A stretch of DNA of 64,000 nucleotides from assembly GCF_014892575.1 (NCBI RefSeq), contig NZ_JADBGI010000011.1:124293-188292 (forward strand). The letters run 5' to 3'. Source of the DNA: Nocardiopsis coralli. Lineage in GTDB: Bacteria > Actinomycetota > Actinomycetes > Streptosporangiales > Streptosporangiaceae. This document shows positions 55,359 to 63,369 of the stretch, piece after piece. Numbering within the stretch: position 1 is the first letter of the stretch; every line of letters begins with the position of its first letter. The position numbers were made by a program, and so were the translations under genes. The notes beneath the pieces were generated by a model, which did not search any database, was not told the DNA's origin, and worked only from the letters and a program-made list of their open reading frames with translations.

Positions 55359-58346
55359 GTGCGGTCACTGCAGGACGACGAGGACACCATCGCCGAAGGC
55401 GCCACCGCCGCACCCGGGGGGCCGCCGATGCCGGCCGGGCGCTCCGGGGTGGGCGCCGCCTCGCTGCGCTGGAAACCCTCCGTGGACCGGACCGGAGTGT
55501 GCTCGCTCCTGGCCTACCTGCGCACCTGCGTGCGCCGCGAGGCCGTCCACCACCACGCCGTGTTCGAGGACCAGCTCGACACCGACGTGTGCGCGTGCCT
55601 GCCGGCCGGACCGGAACCGCTGTTCAGCGGCGCCGCCGAGGCCCTGGAGACCGACCCGGCCACCGCGCGGGTGGCCCGGTGCGCCGGACGGTACGGCCAG
55701 TCGCTGCGCTACGGCTACCCGCTCGTGCTCATCGGGGAGGGACGCGACCGCGCCGCCCTTCCGCTGCTGACCGTCGACGTCCGGACCGTTGACGAGACCG
55801 GGGCCGCCGTGCGCTCCAACGCACCCGGCGCCCGCCTGCGCGCGGTCGGCCCGCCCGACCTCAACGCCGCGCTCCTGTCCCGCCTGGGCCTGACCGACCC
55901 CGAGGACCTCTTCGAACTCCGTGCCCGCCTCCGCGGCGGGGGCCCCGGGGACGCCCGCCGCCCCGCTGCCGTCGGCGACCTGGCCGCGAAGGTGCGCAGC
56001 CTGCTGTCCCGCCTGGAGATCGAACGGGTCGACGACATCGATCCCGCCGCGACCCGCGGGGGTCCACGCGGGTCCGCGGCCGGCGCACACAACGCCGCGG
56101 TCCTGTTCCGGGCCGGCCCCGAGGAAGACCCCATCGGCCGGGACTGCGACCCCGGCGGCACCGCGGGCCTGCTCGACGACCTCGACCACACCACCGACCA
56201 CGGCCTCGACCCCGACCGGGTCAGCGGCACCGCACTGGAGGCCCTGGTCGGCCCACCGGCCACCGATGACGGGGAGCCCCTCGGCGGCGACGCCGTGCCC
56301 ATCAACGCCGCCCCGCTCGGCCAGGACCAGTACTCCCTCGTGCGCGCGGGCATGCGCGAGCAGCTCACCGTCGCCATCACCCCGCCCGGGACCGGCGACG
56401 ACACCGCGGTGGACGCGCTCGTGCGCACCGCCGTCACCCACGGCCAGCGCGTGCTCGTCTGCGCGCACAGTGACACCGAACTCGACCGTGTCCTGCGCCG
56501 GACCGACACCGATCCGGCCCACCCCGTCGTCCGGGTCGGGGAAGGAACCCACCGGGGAGCCGAGGCCCGCCTGCTCACCCGGCTGCTCGCCGAACACCGC
56601 GGCCCGCGCGCCACCCCCGTGCAGGGCGGCTCCCGCTGGGGCGACCTCACCGCCGAGTGGAACCGGGTCCGCGAGGTGTGGAACGCGATGGACACCATGG
56701 CCTCCGGCGGCCACGAACTCGCCCACCTGGCCGAAGAGCGTGCCCGCCACGTCGACAACGGCTGGGACCCCGACGCGCTCTTCACCCCCGAACGCGGCGG
56801 CCCCGACCTGTGGCTCGACCGCACTCGCCGCGCCCAGGCCGGCGGGCTGCGCTCCCGCCGCCACCGCACCCTCATCCGCCGCGAACTCGGGGTGCGCACC
56901 GATCCCGAGTCCCTCACCCAGCTGCGCGAAGTGGCGCTGCTGGAGAGCCGGTGGCGCTCGGCCGTCGACCGCCGCACCCGCTGCGCGCCCCTCGGCGAAC
57001 TCTCCACCGCGCTCACCGAGGCCCTCGACCAGCACCGCCGGGCCGGGACCGACTGCCTGACCACCGTCGCCGAGGCCCGCCTGCGCCGCGGCCGCGCCGC
57101 AGTGGAGAACCGGTTGGAGACCCTCAACTGGCACCGCGGGGACGGTTGGCCCGGGCTCTCCGCGCTCATGGACACCCTGCCCGCCTGGGCCTGCCGCACC
57201 GACCACGTGCGGTCGCTCCCGCTGCGTGCCGGGCTGTTCGACCTGGTGATCGTGCTGGGCGGCGAACGCACCCGCGTGGCCGAGGTGGTGCCCGCGCTCT
57301 ACCGCGCCACCCGCGCCGTCGTGCTCGGCGACCCCACACACCCGGGTCCGGCCACCGCTCTGGAACCGGAGGAGGAACGCCGCGCCCTCACCGTGGCCGG
57401 GGTCCTCGGCGACCAACTCGACGAACACGGCCTGCGCTACGGCGAGGGTTCGGCCCTGACCGCAGGGCTCCGGGCCGCCCCGTCGCCCGTGTGGCTGACC
57501 GAGCACGGCGGCGCCCCGACGCGGCTCGTCCGGACCGCCTCCCGCCACTGCTACGGGGGGTACCTGTCCTCCCGCACCGCGCCGGACCCGGACGGCGGGC
57601 CGTGCTTCGAGTGGCGCGACGCACCCGGGACCTGCGAGGCGGCGCCCGGGGCCTCCTACGTCAACCGGGAGGAGGCCTACCGGGTCGCGGTCGTGGTCAG
57701 CGAGATCGACGCCGAACTCCCGCCGGGGGAGGGGCTCACCGTCGTCGCACCCACCCAGCCCCAGGTCGTCCTGTTGCGCCGCCTGCTCCTGCGCCGCCCG
57801 GCCCGGCGCGAGATCCGGGTGGGCGGGCCGGACCTGCTGAACGAGAACGACGCCGACGTCACCGTGCTCTCGCCGATCCTGGCCGACGGCGCCCCGGGCA
57901 TCGCCGAACGCCGCGTGCGCCGCACCACCCACCTGTGGTCGTCGGTGCTCACCCGCACCCGGCGCCGCCTCGTCGTCGTGGGCGACCGCCACCACTGGGC
58001 CGCGGGGGAAGGGCCCCTGAGCGAGCTCGCCGCCGACGGCACCGGCACGCCCGTAGTGCCCGACACTGCGTTGACCGCGCTCGCCGACGCCCTGCGCGCC
58101 GCCGGCACCCGCGTGACACTGCGCCGGGAACCCGACGTCTGGAGCGCCGACCTCGTGGTGCGCTTCGGGGCCCGCCGCCTGTGCCTGCTGCTCGACCGCG
58201 AACCGGACGGCGCCGCCCTGCGCCACCTCATGGTCCGCGGCGAACACCTCAACCGCACCAGCGGCGACCCCGTCGTGGTCGTGCCCGCCTGGCGCTGCCT
58301 GGCCGACCGCCGCGCCCTCGTCTCGGAGATCCTCTCCGCCCACTGA
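55359..58346 (+). CDS. UPF1/DNA2-like SF1 helicase-related protein with lost ATPase residues
   Basis: 995 residues. The middle and C-terminal parts keep the outline of DNA2/NAM7-type SF1 helicases: a Q-motif-like PINAAPLGQDQYSLVRAGM, Walker A position TPPGTGDDTA (about 341-350), Walker B position FDLVIVLGGERTRVAEVVP (about 627), GDPTHPGP (motif III, usually GDPxQLPP), VNREEAYRVAVVV, and NENDADVTVLSPILADG with LTRTRRRLVVVGD (motifs V-VI). In Walker A the essential Lys is Asp, and the Asp-Glu of Walker B is gone, so ATP hydrolysis seems impossible. A C-terminal endonuclease-like fold (DLVVRFGARRLCLLLDRE) follows. It seems a structural or regulatory relict. GTG 55359. Neighbours give no pathway. 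Confidence 0.75.
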   Translation: MRSLQDDEDTIAEGATAAPGGPPMPAGRSGVGAASLRWKPSVDRTGVCSLLAYLRTCVRREAVHHHAVFEDQLDTDVCACLPAGPEPLFSGAAEALETDPATARVARCAGRYGQSLRYGYPLVLIGEGRDRAALPLLTVDVRTVDETGAAVRSNAPGARLRAVGPPDLNAALLSRLGLTDPEDLFELRARLRGGGPGDARRPAAVGDLAAKVRSLLSRLEIERVDDIDPAATRGGPRGSAAGAHNAAVLFRAGPEEDPIGRDCDPGGTAGLLDDLDHTTDHGLDPDRVSGTALEALVGPPATDDGEPLGGDAVPINAAPLGQDQYSLVRAGMREQLTVAITPPGTGDDTAVDALVRTAVTHGQRVLVCAHSDTELDRVLRRTDTDPAHPVVRVGEGTHRGAEARLLTRLLAEHRGPRATPVQGGSRWGDLTAEWNRVREVWNAMDTMASGGHELAHLAEERARHVDNGWDPDALFTPERGGPDLWLDRTRRAQAGGLRSRRHRTLIRRELGVRTDPESLTQLREVALLESRWRSAVDRRTRCAPLGELSTALTEALDQHRRAGTDCLTTVAEARLRRGRAAVENRLETLNWHRGDGWPGLSALMDTLPAWACRTDHVRSLPLRAGLFDLVIVLGGERTRVAEVVPALYRATRAVVLGDPTHPGPATALEPEEERRALTVAGVLGDQLDEHGLRYGEGSALTAGLRAAPSPVWLTEHGGAPTRLVRTASRHCYGGYLSSRTAPDPDGGPCFEWRDAPGTCEAAPGASYVNREEAYRVAVVVSEIDAELPPGEGLTVVAPTQPQVVLLRRLLLRRPARREIRVGGPDLLNENDADVTVLSPILADGAPGIAERRVRRTTHLWSSVLTRTRRRLVVVGDRHHWAAGEGPLSELAADGTGTPVVPDTALTALADALRAAGTRVTLRREPDVWSADLVVRFGARRLCLLLDREPDGAALRHLMVRGEHLNRTSGDPVVVVPAWRCLADRRALVSEILSAH

Positions 58347-58436
58347 CCGGCCCGCCCCGGCGCCCCCTTTACCCTGGGATGCCCCCGGAATGCGGCCCCT
58401 GGCGGGGCGATCGGGGGCGGGACGAGAGGAGAACGG

Positions 58437-59321
58437 GTGCCTGAGGGCCACACGCTGCACCGACTCGCGGCGCACTTCGACAAGACCTTCGGCGGGGGAG
58501 CGGTGCGAGTCTCCAGCCCGCAGGGCCGCTTCGCCGACGGCGCCGCGCTCGTCGACGGGCGTGTGCTGGCCGAGAGCGAGGCGCACGGCAAACACCTGTT
58601 CCTCGGCTTCGACTCCGGAGCCTGGTTGCGGGTGCACCTGGGCCTCTACGGCGCCTGGACCTTCGGCGACGCCGACGGGGAACGCCACCTGGGCGCACCC
58701 CGCGCCGCCGGGGCCACCAGCGTCGAACTGGACCGCGACCCCGACGGTTTTGTCGTGCCGCCCGCACCCGTCGGCGCCGTGCGGGCCCGCATGGTCAACA
58801 CCTCGGGATGGGCCGACCTGCGCGGCCCCTCGGCCTGCGAAGTCGTCACCGAGGACGAAAAAATCGCCGTGCAGGACAAGCTCGGCCCCGACCCCCTGCG
58901 CGCCGACGCCGACCCCGAGCGTGCGTGGGCGCGGGTGAGCCGGTCGCGCACCACCGTCGCCGCCCTGCTCATGCGCCAGGACATCGTGGCGGGCATCGGC
59001 AACATCTACCGGGCCGAGTCCCTGTTCCGGGCCGGGATCGACCCGATGACGCCCGGACGCGAGCTCACCCGCGACCAGTGGGACGCCCTGTGGCAGGACC
59101 TCGGCGGGCTGCTGCGCGACGGCGTACGTGACGGCTACATCATCACCACCCGGCCCGAACACCGCCCCGACCCCGACGCCCACCCGGTGCCCAGGCCCGA
59201 CACCCTCTACGTCTGTTACCGCACCGGCGACCCCTGCCGGGTCTGCTCGTCCCCGATCGCCGCCGCAGAGCTGGCCGGCCGCACCCTCTACTGGTGCCCC
59301 GGGTGCCAACCCGCCCGCTGA
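58437..59321 (+). CDS. Fpg/Nei-family DNA glycosylase
   Basis: 294 residues. After Met removal the catalytic Pro2-Glu3 start (PEGHTLHRLA) forms the Schiff base with damaged DNA. The H2TH region contains QDIVAGIGNIYRAESLF. The zinc finger is CRVCSSPIAAAELAGRTLYWCPGC. The GHTLHR opening favours the Nei (endonuclease VIII) branch, which removes oxidised pyrimidines. GTG 58437 has AGGAG upstream. It is a single gene between the helicase-like gene and a LacI-type regulator. Confidence 0.93.
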   Translation: MPEGHTLHRLAAHFDKTFGGGAVRVSSPQGRFADGAALVDGRVLAESEAHGKHLFLGFDSGAWLRVHLGLYGAWTFGDADGERHLGAPRAAGATSVELDRDPDGFVVPPAPVGAVRARMVNTSGWADLRGPSACEVVTEDEKIAVQDKLGPDPLRADADPERAWARVSRSRTTVAALLMRQDIVAGIGNIYRAESLFRAGIDPMTPGRELTRDQWDALWQDLGGLLRDGVRDGYIITTRPEHRPDPDAHPVPRPDTLYVCYRTGDPCRVCSSPIAAAELAGRTLYWCPGCQPAR

Positions 59322-59361
59322 CCCGGGAGGAAGAGCAGTGTGTACAATCCGTAGCCATTGA

Positions 59362-59375
59362 CTGAACCGGTTCAG
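59362..59375. promoter_or_regulatory. LacI-type operator CTGAACCGGTTCAG
   Basis: A perfect 14-base palindrome with a central CG step, typical of LacI/GalR sites. It lies 14 bases beyond a TACAAT -10 (59343-59348) and 27 bases before ATG 59403, an ideal place for autorepression. A 12-of-14 match occurs at 60527-60540. Confidence 0.8.
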
Positions 59376-59402
59376 GACGGGGTGAGGTTGGTGGGGGCTC
59401 TC

Positions 59403-60428
59403 ATGCGGCGTCCGACGATCGTGGACATCGCCAAGGCCGCCGGGGTGTCCAAGGGCGCCGTCTCCTACGCGCTCAACGGACGCCCGGGCGTCTCCGACCG
59501 CACCCGCGAACGCATCCTCGCCATCGCCCGCGACCTGGGCTGGGTCCCCAACGGCCCCGCCCGCGCACTGTCCCCGAACGGCAGGGTCGGCGCCGTGGGG
59601 CTCGTGGTCGACCGCCCGGCCGGGGCCCTGGCCGCCGAACCGTTCTTCACCCGCCTGGTCTCGGGGCTGGAGTCGGAGCTGACCGGTTCCGGGACCGACC
59701 TGCTCCTCCAGGTCACCGCCGACCCGGAGGCCGAGTCCGCCGCCTACCGCCGCTGGGCCGCCGAGCGCCGCGTCGACGGGGTCGTGGTGGTCGACCTGCG
59801 TGTGGACGACCACCGCACGGACCTCCTGCGCGAACTCCCGCTCCCCGCCGTCGTGCTGGGCGGCGGCTCCGGTGGTGCCGAGGGGCTCCCGTGCCTGTGG
59901 ACCGACGACGCCGCCGCGATGCACGAGGTCGTGCACTACCTCGCCGCGTTGGGCCACCGGAACGTCGTGCGGGTGGCCGGCCCCGAGCACTTCCGCCACA
60001 CGGGGGTGCGCACCGCGGCCTTCACCGAGGCGGCCGCCGAGGCCGGGCTGGACAGCGCGGAGACGGTCCACTCCGACTACACCGGCGACGGAGGGACCCG
60101 GGTGACCCGGCGCCTGTTGGCGCACCGCGACCGCCCCACGGCGGTGCTCTACGACAACGACCTCATGGCCGTGGCCGGGCTCGGTGTGGCCGCGGAGATG
60201 GGGATCGCCGTGCCTTCGCAGCTGTCCATCGTGGCCTGGGACGACTCGGTCCTGTGCCGGCTCGTGCGCCCCTCCGTCACGGCGGTGGCGCGCGACGTGG
60301 AGGACAGCGGCGCCCGTCTCGCACGCATGCTCACCCGCCTGGTGTCCGGGGAGCCGGTGCACAGCGAGGAGAGCGCCCGCGGCGAGCTGGTGCCGCGCGA
60401 CAGCACGGGCCCGCTCTCCGAGGCCTGA
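59403..60428 (+). CDS. LacI-family transcriptional regulator
   Basis: About 341 residues. The HTH (TIVDIAKAAGVSKGAVSYALNGRPGVSDRTRERIL) includes the hinge helix near NGPARALSPNGR. A type I periplasmic-like sugar domain follows (VGLVVDRP, RRVDGVVVVDLRVDD, AVLYDNDLMAVAGLGVAAEMGIAVPSQLSIVAWDDS). It likely senses a sugar and represses itself and the transporter downstream. ATG 59403 is chosen; the in-frame TTG at 59358 lies before the operator and is improbable. Confidence 0.92.
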   Translation: MRRPTIVDIAKAAGVSKGAVSYALNGRPGVSDRTRERILAIARDLGWVPNGPARALSPNGRVGAVGLVVDRPAGALAAEPFFTRLVSGLESELTGSGTDLLLQVTADPEAESAAYRRWAAERRVDGVVVVDLRVDDHRTDLLRELPLPAVVLGGGSGGAEGLPCLWTDDAAAMHEVVHYLAALGHRNVVRVAGPEHFRHTGVRTAAFTEAAAEAGLDSAETVHSDYTGDGGTRVTRRLLAHRDRPTAVLYDNDLMAVAGLGVAAEMGIAVPSQLSIVAWDDSVLCRLVRPSVTAVARDVEDSGARLARMLTRLVSGEPVHSEESARGELVPRDSTGPLSEA

Positions 60429-60526
60429 CGCCCGTCCGCACGCCCGGGTACCCGCGTCACAAGCGCGTAACAGGCGGTGGCACGGGGATTGACGCCCTCC
60501 GAACCACCGTGGTGTTGTTGACGTCA

Positions 60527-60540
60527 CTTACCCGGTTCAG
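60527..60540. promoter_or_regulatory. Second LacI-type site upstream of the solute-binding gene
   Basis: CTTACCCGGTTCAG matches the palindrome at 59362-59375 in 12 of 14 positions. It is just after a TTGACG (60518-60523), a likely -35 element, and about 100 bases before the solute-binding protein start. The neighbouring LacI-family protein probably controls the transporter here. Confidence 0.65.
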
Positions 60541-60562
60541 CAAGGCCCCCTCGTCCCGCGGT

Positions 60563-60576
60563 TGGGAGCGCTCCCA
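60563..60576. promoter_or_regulatory. CebR/CelR-type operator TGGGAGCGCTCCCA
   Basis: A perfect 14-base palindrome identical to the site I know for cellobiose-responsive LacI-family repressors (CebR in streptomycetes, CelR in Thermobifida). It lies 62 bases before the solute-binding gene, so the transporter may belong to the cellulose-utilisation regulon. Confidence 0.8.
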
Positions 60577-60637
60577 GCTGTGCGGGGTCGCGAGGACCCC
60601 CACACCCCCCGAGCCGCCGGGTGGAAGGAGGAGTCCG

Positions 60638-62332
60638 ATGAGATCCCCTCGGCTTCCGGCCGCACTGGTGGCCCTGGCCCTCACCGCCACCGCCTGTTCG
60701 GGCGATACGGACTCGGGCGGTTACCCCCGCGAGGAGACCCTCTACACCACGGGCACCGCCTGGGGCCCGCCCGTGAACTGGAACCCCCTCATGCCCGGCA
60801 ACTTCGCCGTCGGCACCAAGGGCCTGGTGTACGAGCCGCTGTTCCACTACGACCCCGACGAGAACGAGTACGAACCCTGGCTCGCCGAGAGCGACGAGTG
60901 GCCCGAGGAGAACGTGCACGTCATCACCCTGCGCGAGGGCGTGGAGTGGAGCGACGGGGAACCCTTCACCGCCGACGACGTCGTGGCCACCCTCGAGCTC
61001 GGTGCACACGACGCCGTCCACTACAGCAACATCCACGCCATGATCGACTCGGCCGAGGCCACCGGCGAGCACGAGGTCACCGTCACCTTCGAGGACAACC
61101 GTCCCCAGGAGTGGATGAACTGGGCCTACAGCGAAGCCGTCCTGCCCGAGCACGTCTGGGCCGACATGGACGAAGAGGCGCTGACCGACAGCCCCAACGA
61201 GGAACCGGTCGGCACCGGCCCCTACCTGCACGAGTCCAACACCGACGACCGCATGGTGTGGGAACGCAACGACGACTGGTGGGGCACCGACGCGCTCGGC
61301 CTGGAGATGCAGCCGCGCTACGTGGTCGACATCGTCAACACCTCGAACGAGATCACCATGGGCATGCTGCAACAGCACGACGTCGACATGTCCAACAACT
61401 TCCTGCCCGGCATCGACCAGGTCCTCGACGGCGACGAGGCGATCACCAGCTTCTACGACGAACCGCCGTACATGCGCAGCGCCAACACCGCCTGGCTGAT
61501 CCCCAACCACGAGCGCGAACCCCTCGACGACCCCGCCTTCCGCGACGCCCTCGCCCACTCGGTCGACGTCCAGCAGATCGTCGAGGGCCCCTACTCCGAC
61601 CTGGTCGAGCCCGCCAACCCCACCGGGCTCCTGCCCGAGTGGGACGACTACATCGACCACGAGCTCGTCGAGGAGGAGGGCTTCACCCACGACCCCGAGC
61701 GGGCCGAGGAGATCCTCGAGGAGGCCGGCTACACCGACGAGGACGGCGACGGATTCGTCGAGGACCCCGACGGCGAGCCCGTCAGCCTCACGCTCGAGGT
61801 GCCCTCGGGCTGGACCGACTGGATGGAGGCCGCCCGGGTCATCGCCGGCAACGCCCAGGACGTCGGCATCGACCTCGACACCGAGTTCCCCGACGAACAG
61901 CTCCTCGTCGAGAACCGCAACAGCGGCGACTACGACCTCGTCGTCAACAACGACCAGCAGCTCAGCAACACCCCGTGGACCTACTACGAGTACCTCTTCG
62001 AGCTGCCCCTGCGGGAGGACCAGACCACCGCCAACTTCCAGCGCCACGAGAACGAGGAGGCCTGGGAACTGGTGGAGAGCCTCGCCGAGGTGCCCGCCGA
62101 GGACCACGAGGCGATCGCCGAGGTCGTCTCCGAGGTGCAGGAGATCCAACTGGCCGAGAACCCGGCGATCCCCCTCTGGTACAACGGCCTCTGGTCGCAG
62201 TCCAGCAACGCCGTCTGGACCAACTGGCCCAGCGACGCCGACGGCCCCGCCCACCCCGCCACGATGTGGGGCGACTGGTTCGAACTCGGCGCCATCAGGA
62301 CCCTCGCGGAGATCGAACCCGCGGCAGGGTAG
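60638..62332 (+). CDS. Family-5 extracellular solute-binding lipoprotein
   Basis: 564 residues. A lipoprotein signal ends in LTATACSG. The SBP_bac_5 fold is clear: VNWNPLMPGNF, LREGVEWSDGEPFTADDVVATL, VGTGPYLHE, and RDALAHSVDVQQIVEG. Although family 5 is called oligopeptide-binding, members bind cello-oligosaccharides, xylo-oligosaccharides and other glycans in bacteria that degrade plant walls. The CebR-type box and adjacent LacI gene favour an oligosaccharide. ATG 60638 has GGAAGGAGGAG upstream. Dpp-type permease genes follow. Confidence 0.92.
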   Translation: MRSPRLPAALVALALTATACSGDTDSGGYPREETLYTTGTAWGPPVNWNPLMPGNFAVGTKGLVYEPLFHYDPDENEYEPWLAESDEWPEENVHVITLREGVEWSDGEPFTADDVVATLELGAHDAVHYSNIHAMIDSAEATGEHEVTVTFEDNRPQEWMNWAYSEAVLPEHVWADMDEEALTDSPNEEPVGTGPYLHESNTDDRMVWERNDDWWGTDALGLEMQPRYVVDIVNTSNEITMGMLQQHDVDMSNNFLPGIDQVLDGDEAITSFYDEPPYMRSANTAWLIPNHEREPLDDPAFRDALAHSVDVQQIVEGPYSDLVEPANPTGLLPEWDDYIDHELVEEEGFTHDPERAEEILEEAGYTDEDGDGFVEDPDGEPVSLTLEVPSGWTDWMEAARVIAGNAQDVGIDLDTEFPDEQLLVENRNSGDYDLVVNNDQQLSNTPWTYYEYLFELPLREDQTTANFQRHENEEAWELVESLAEVPAEDHEAIAEVVSEVQEIQLAENPAIPLWYNGLWSQSSNAVWTNWPSDADGPAHPATMWGDWFELGAIRTLAEIEPAAG

Positions 62333-62373
62333 CCCCGCGCACCCCCGCCCACCCCCATCACCGGAGGTAGCCC

Positions 62374-63369
62374 GTGTGGCGCTACATGGGGCGCAAACTC
62401 CTCGTCTACGCCCTCACCTTCGCCGTCGCGGTCACCATCAACTGGATGATCCCGCGGTTCATGCCCGGCGACCCCGTCCGGAGCATGCTCAACCGGGGCT
62501 CGATCAGCGACCCCGGCGCCCTCGAACGCATGACCGCCTACTACGAGGAGGTCTTCGGGCTCGACGCACCGCTGCACGAGCAGTACCTGAACTTCTGGTC
62601 CGGGCTGCTCCGCGGCGACCTGGGCATCAGTGTGATGCTCTACCCCGAACCCGTCGTCGACGTCATCCTGCGCGCGGTGCCCTACACCCTCGCGCTGCTG
62701 ATCCCCGCGATCGTGCTGAGCTGGATCGTCGGCAACCGCTTCGGTGCGTTCGCCGCCCGCAGCAAGGTCCTCGACAACAGCATCCTGCCGATCGGCTACG
62801 TGCTCACCGCGACCCCGTACATGTGGCTCGCGCTGCTCATGGCCTGGAGCCTCGGCATCGTCGCCGGGATCTTCCCCACCGCCGGCGGGCACAGTTACGC
62901 GCTCACCCCTGGGATGAACGCCGAGTTCCTGGCCAGCCTGGTCACCCACTGGTTCCTGCCGTTCCTGTCGATGTTCGTGGTCGCGCTCGGCGGGTGGGCG
63001 ATCGGCATGCGCAACATGATCATCTACGAGCTCGAGGCCGACTACGCCACCTACCTGCGCACGCTCGGCGCACCCCGCAAGCTCGTGCGGCGGTATGCGT
63101 ACCGCAACGCACTCCTGCCACAGATCACCGGGCTCGCCGTGCAGCTCGGCACCATCATCACCGGCGCCCTGCTCACCGAGATCGTCTTCAACTACCCGGG
63201 CCTGGGCACCCTCGTCCTGGACTCCCTCAACAACCGCGACTTCTTCCTGCTCCAGGGCGTCTTCCTGTTCGTGGTCATCGGGGTGCTCGTCGCGAACTTC
63301 GTCATCGACCTCGTCTACGTCTTCATCGACCCCCGGACCCGGGTGCAGATGACGGGAGCATCCTCATGA
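62374..63369 (+). CDS. Dpp/Opp-type ABC permease, first subunit
   Basis: 331 residues with six membrane helices and the N-terminal pattern of DppB/OppB proteins (MIPRFMPGDPVRSML). The ATPase-contacting loop is LEADYATYLRTLGAPRKLVRRYAYRNALLPQ. GTG 62374 has CGGAGG upstream. The stop overlaps the next permease start (ATGA). Confidence 0.95.
   Translation: MWRYMGRKLLVYALTFAVAVTINWMIPRFMPGDPVRSMLNRGSISDPGALERMTAYYEEVFGLDAPLHEQYLNFWSGLLRGDLGISVMLYPEPVVDVILRAVPYTLALLIPAIVLSWIVGNRFGAFAARSKVLDNSILPIGYVLTATPYMWLALLMAWSLGIVAGIFPTAGGHSYALTPGMNAEFLASLVTHWFLPFLSMFVVALGGWAIGMRNMIIYELEADYATYLRTLGAPRKLVRRYAYRNALLPQITGLAVQLGTIITGALLTEIVFNYPGLGTLVLDSLNNRDFFLLQGVFLFVVIGVLVANFVIDLVYVFIDPRTRVQMTGASS

Noticed and set aside
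55365-60527. 1720-residue open frame on the minus strand
   Set aside because: It runs antisense to three well-supported genes and has the low-complexity composition typical of shadows in GC-rich DNA.
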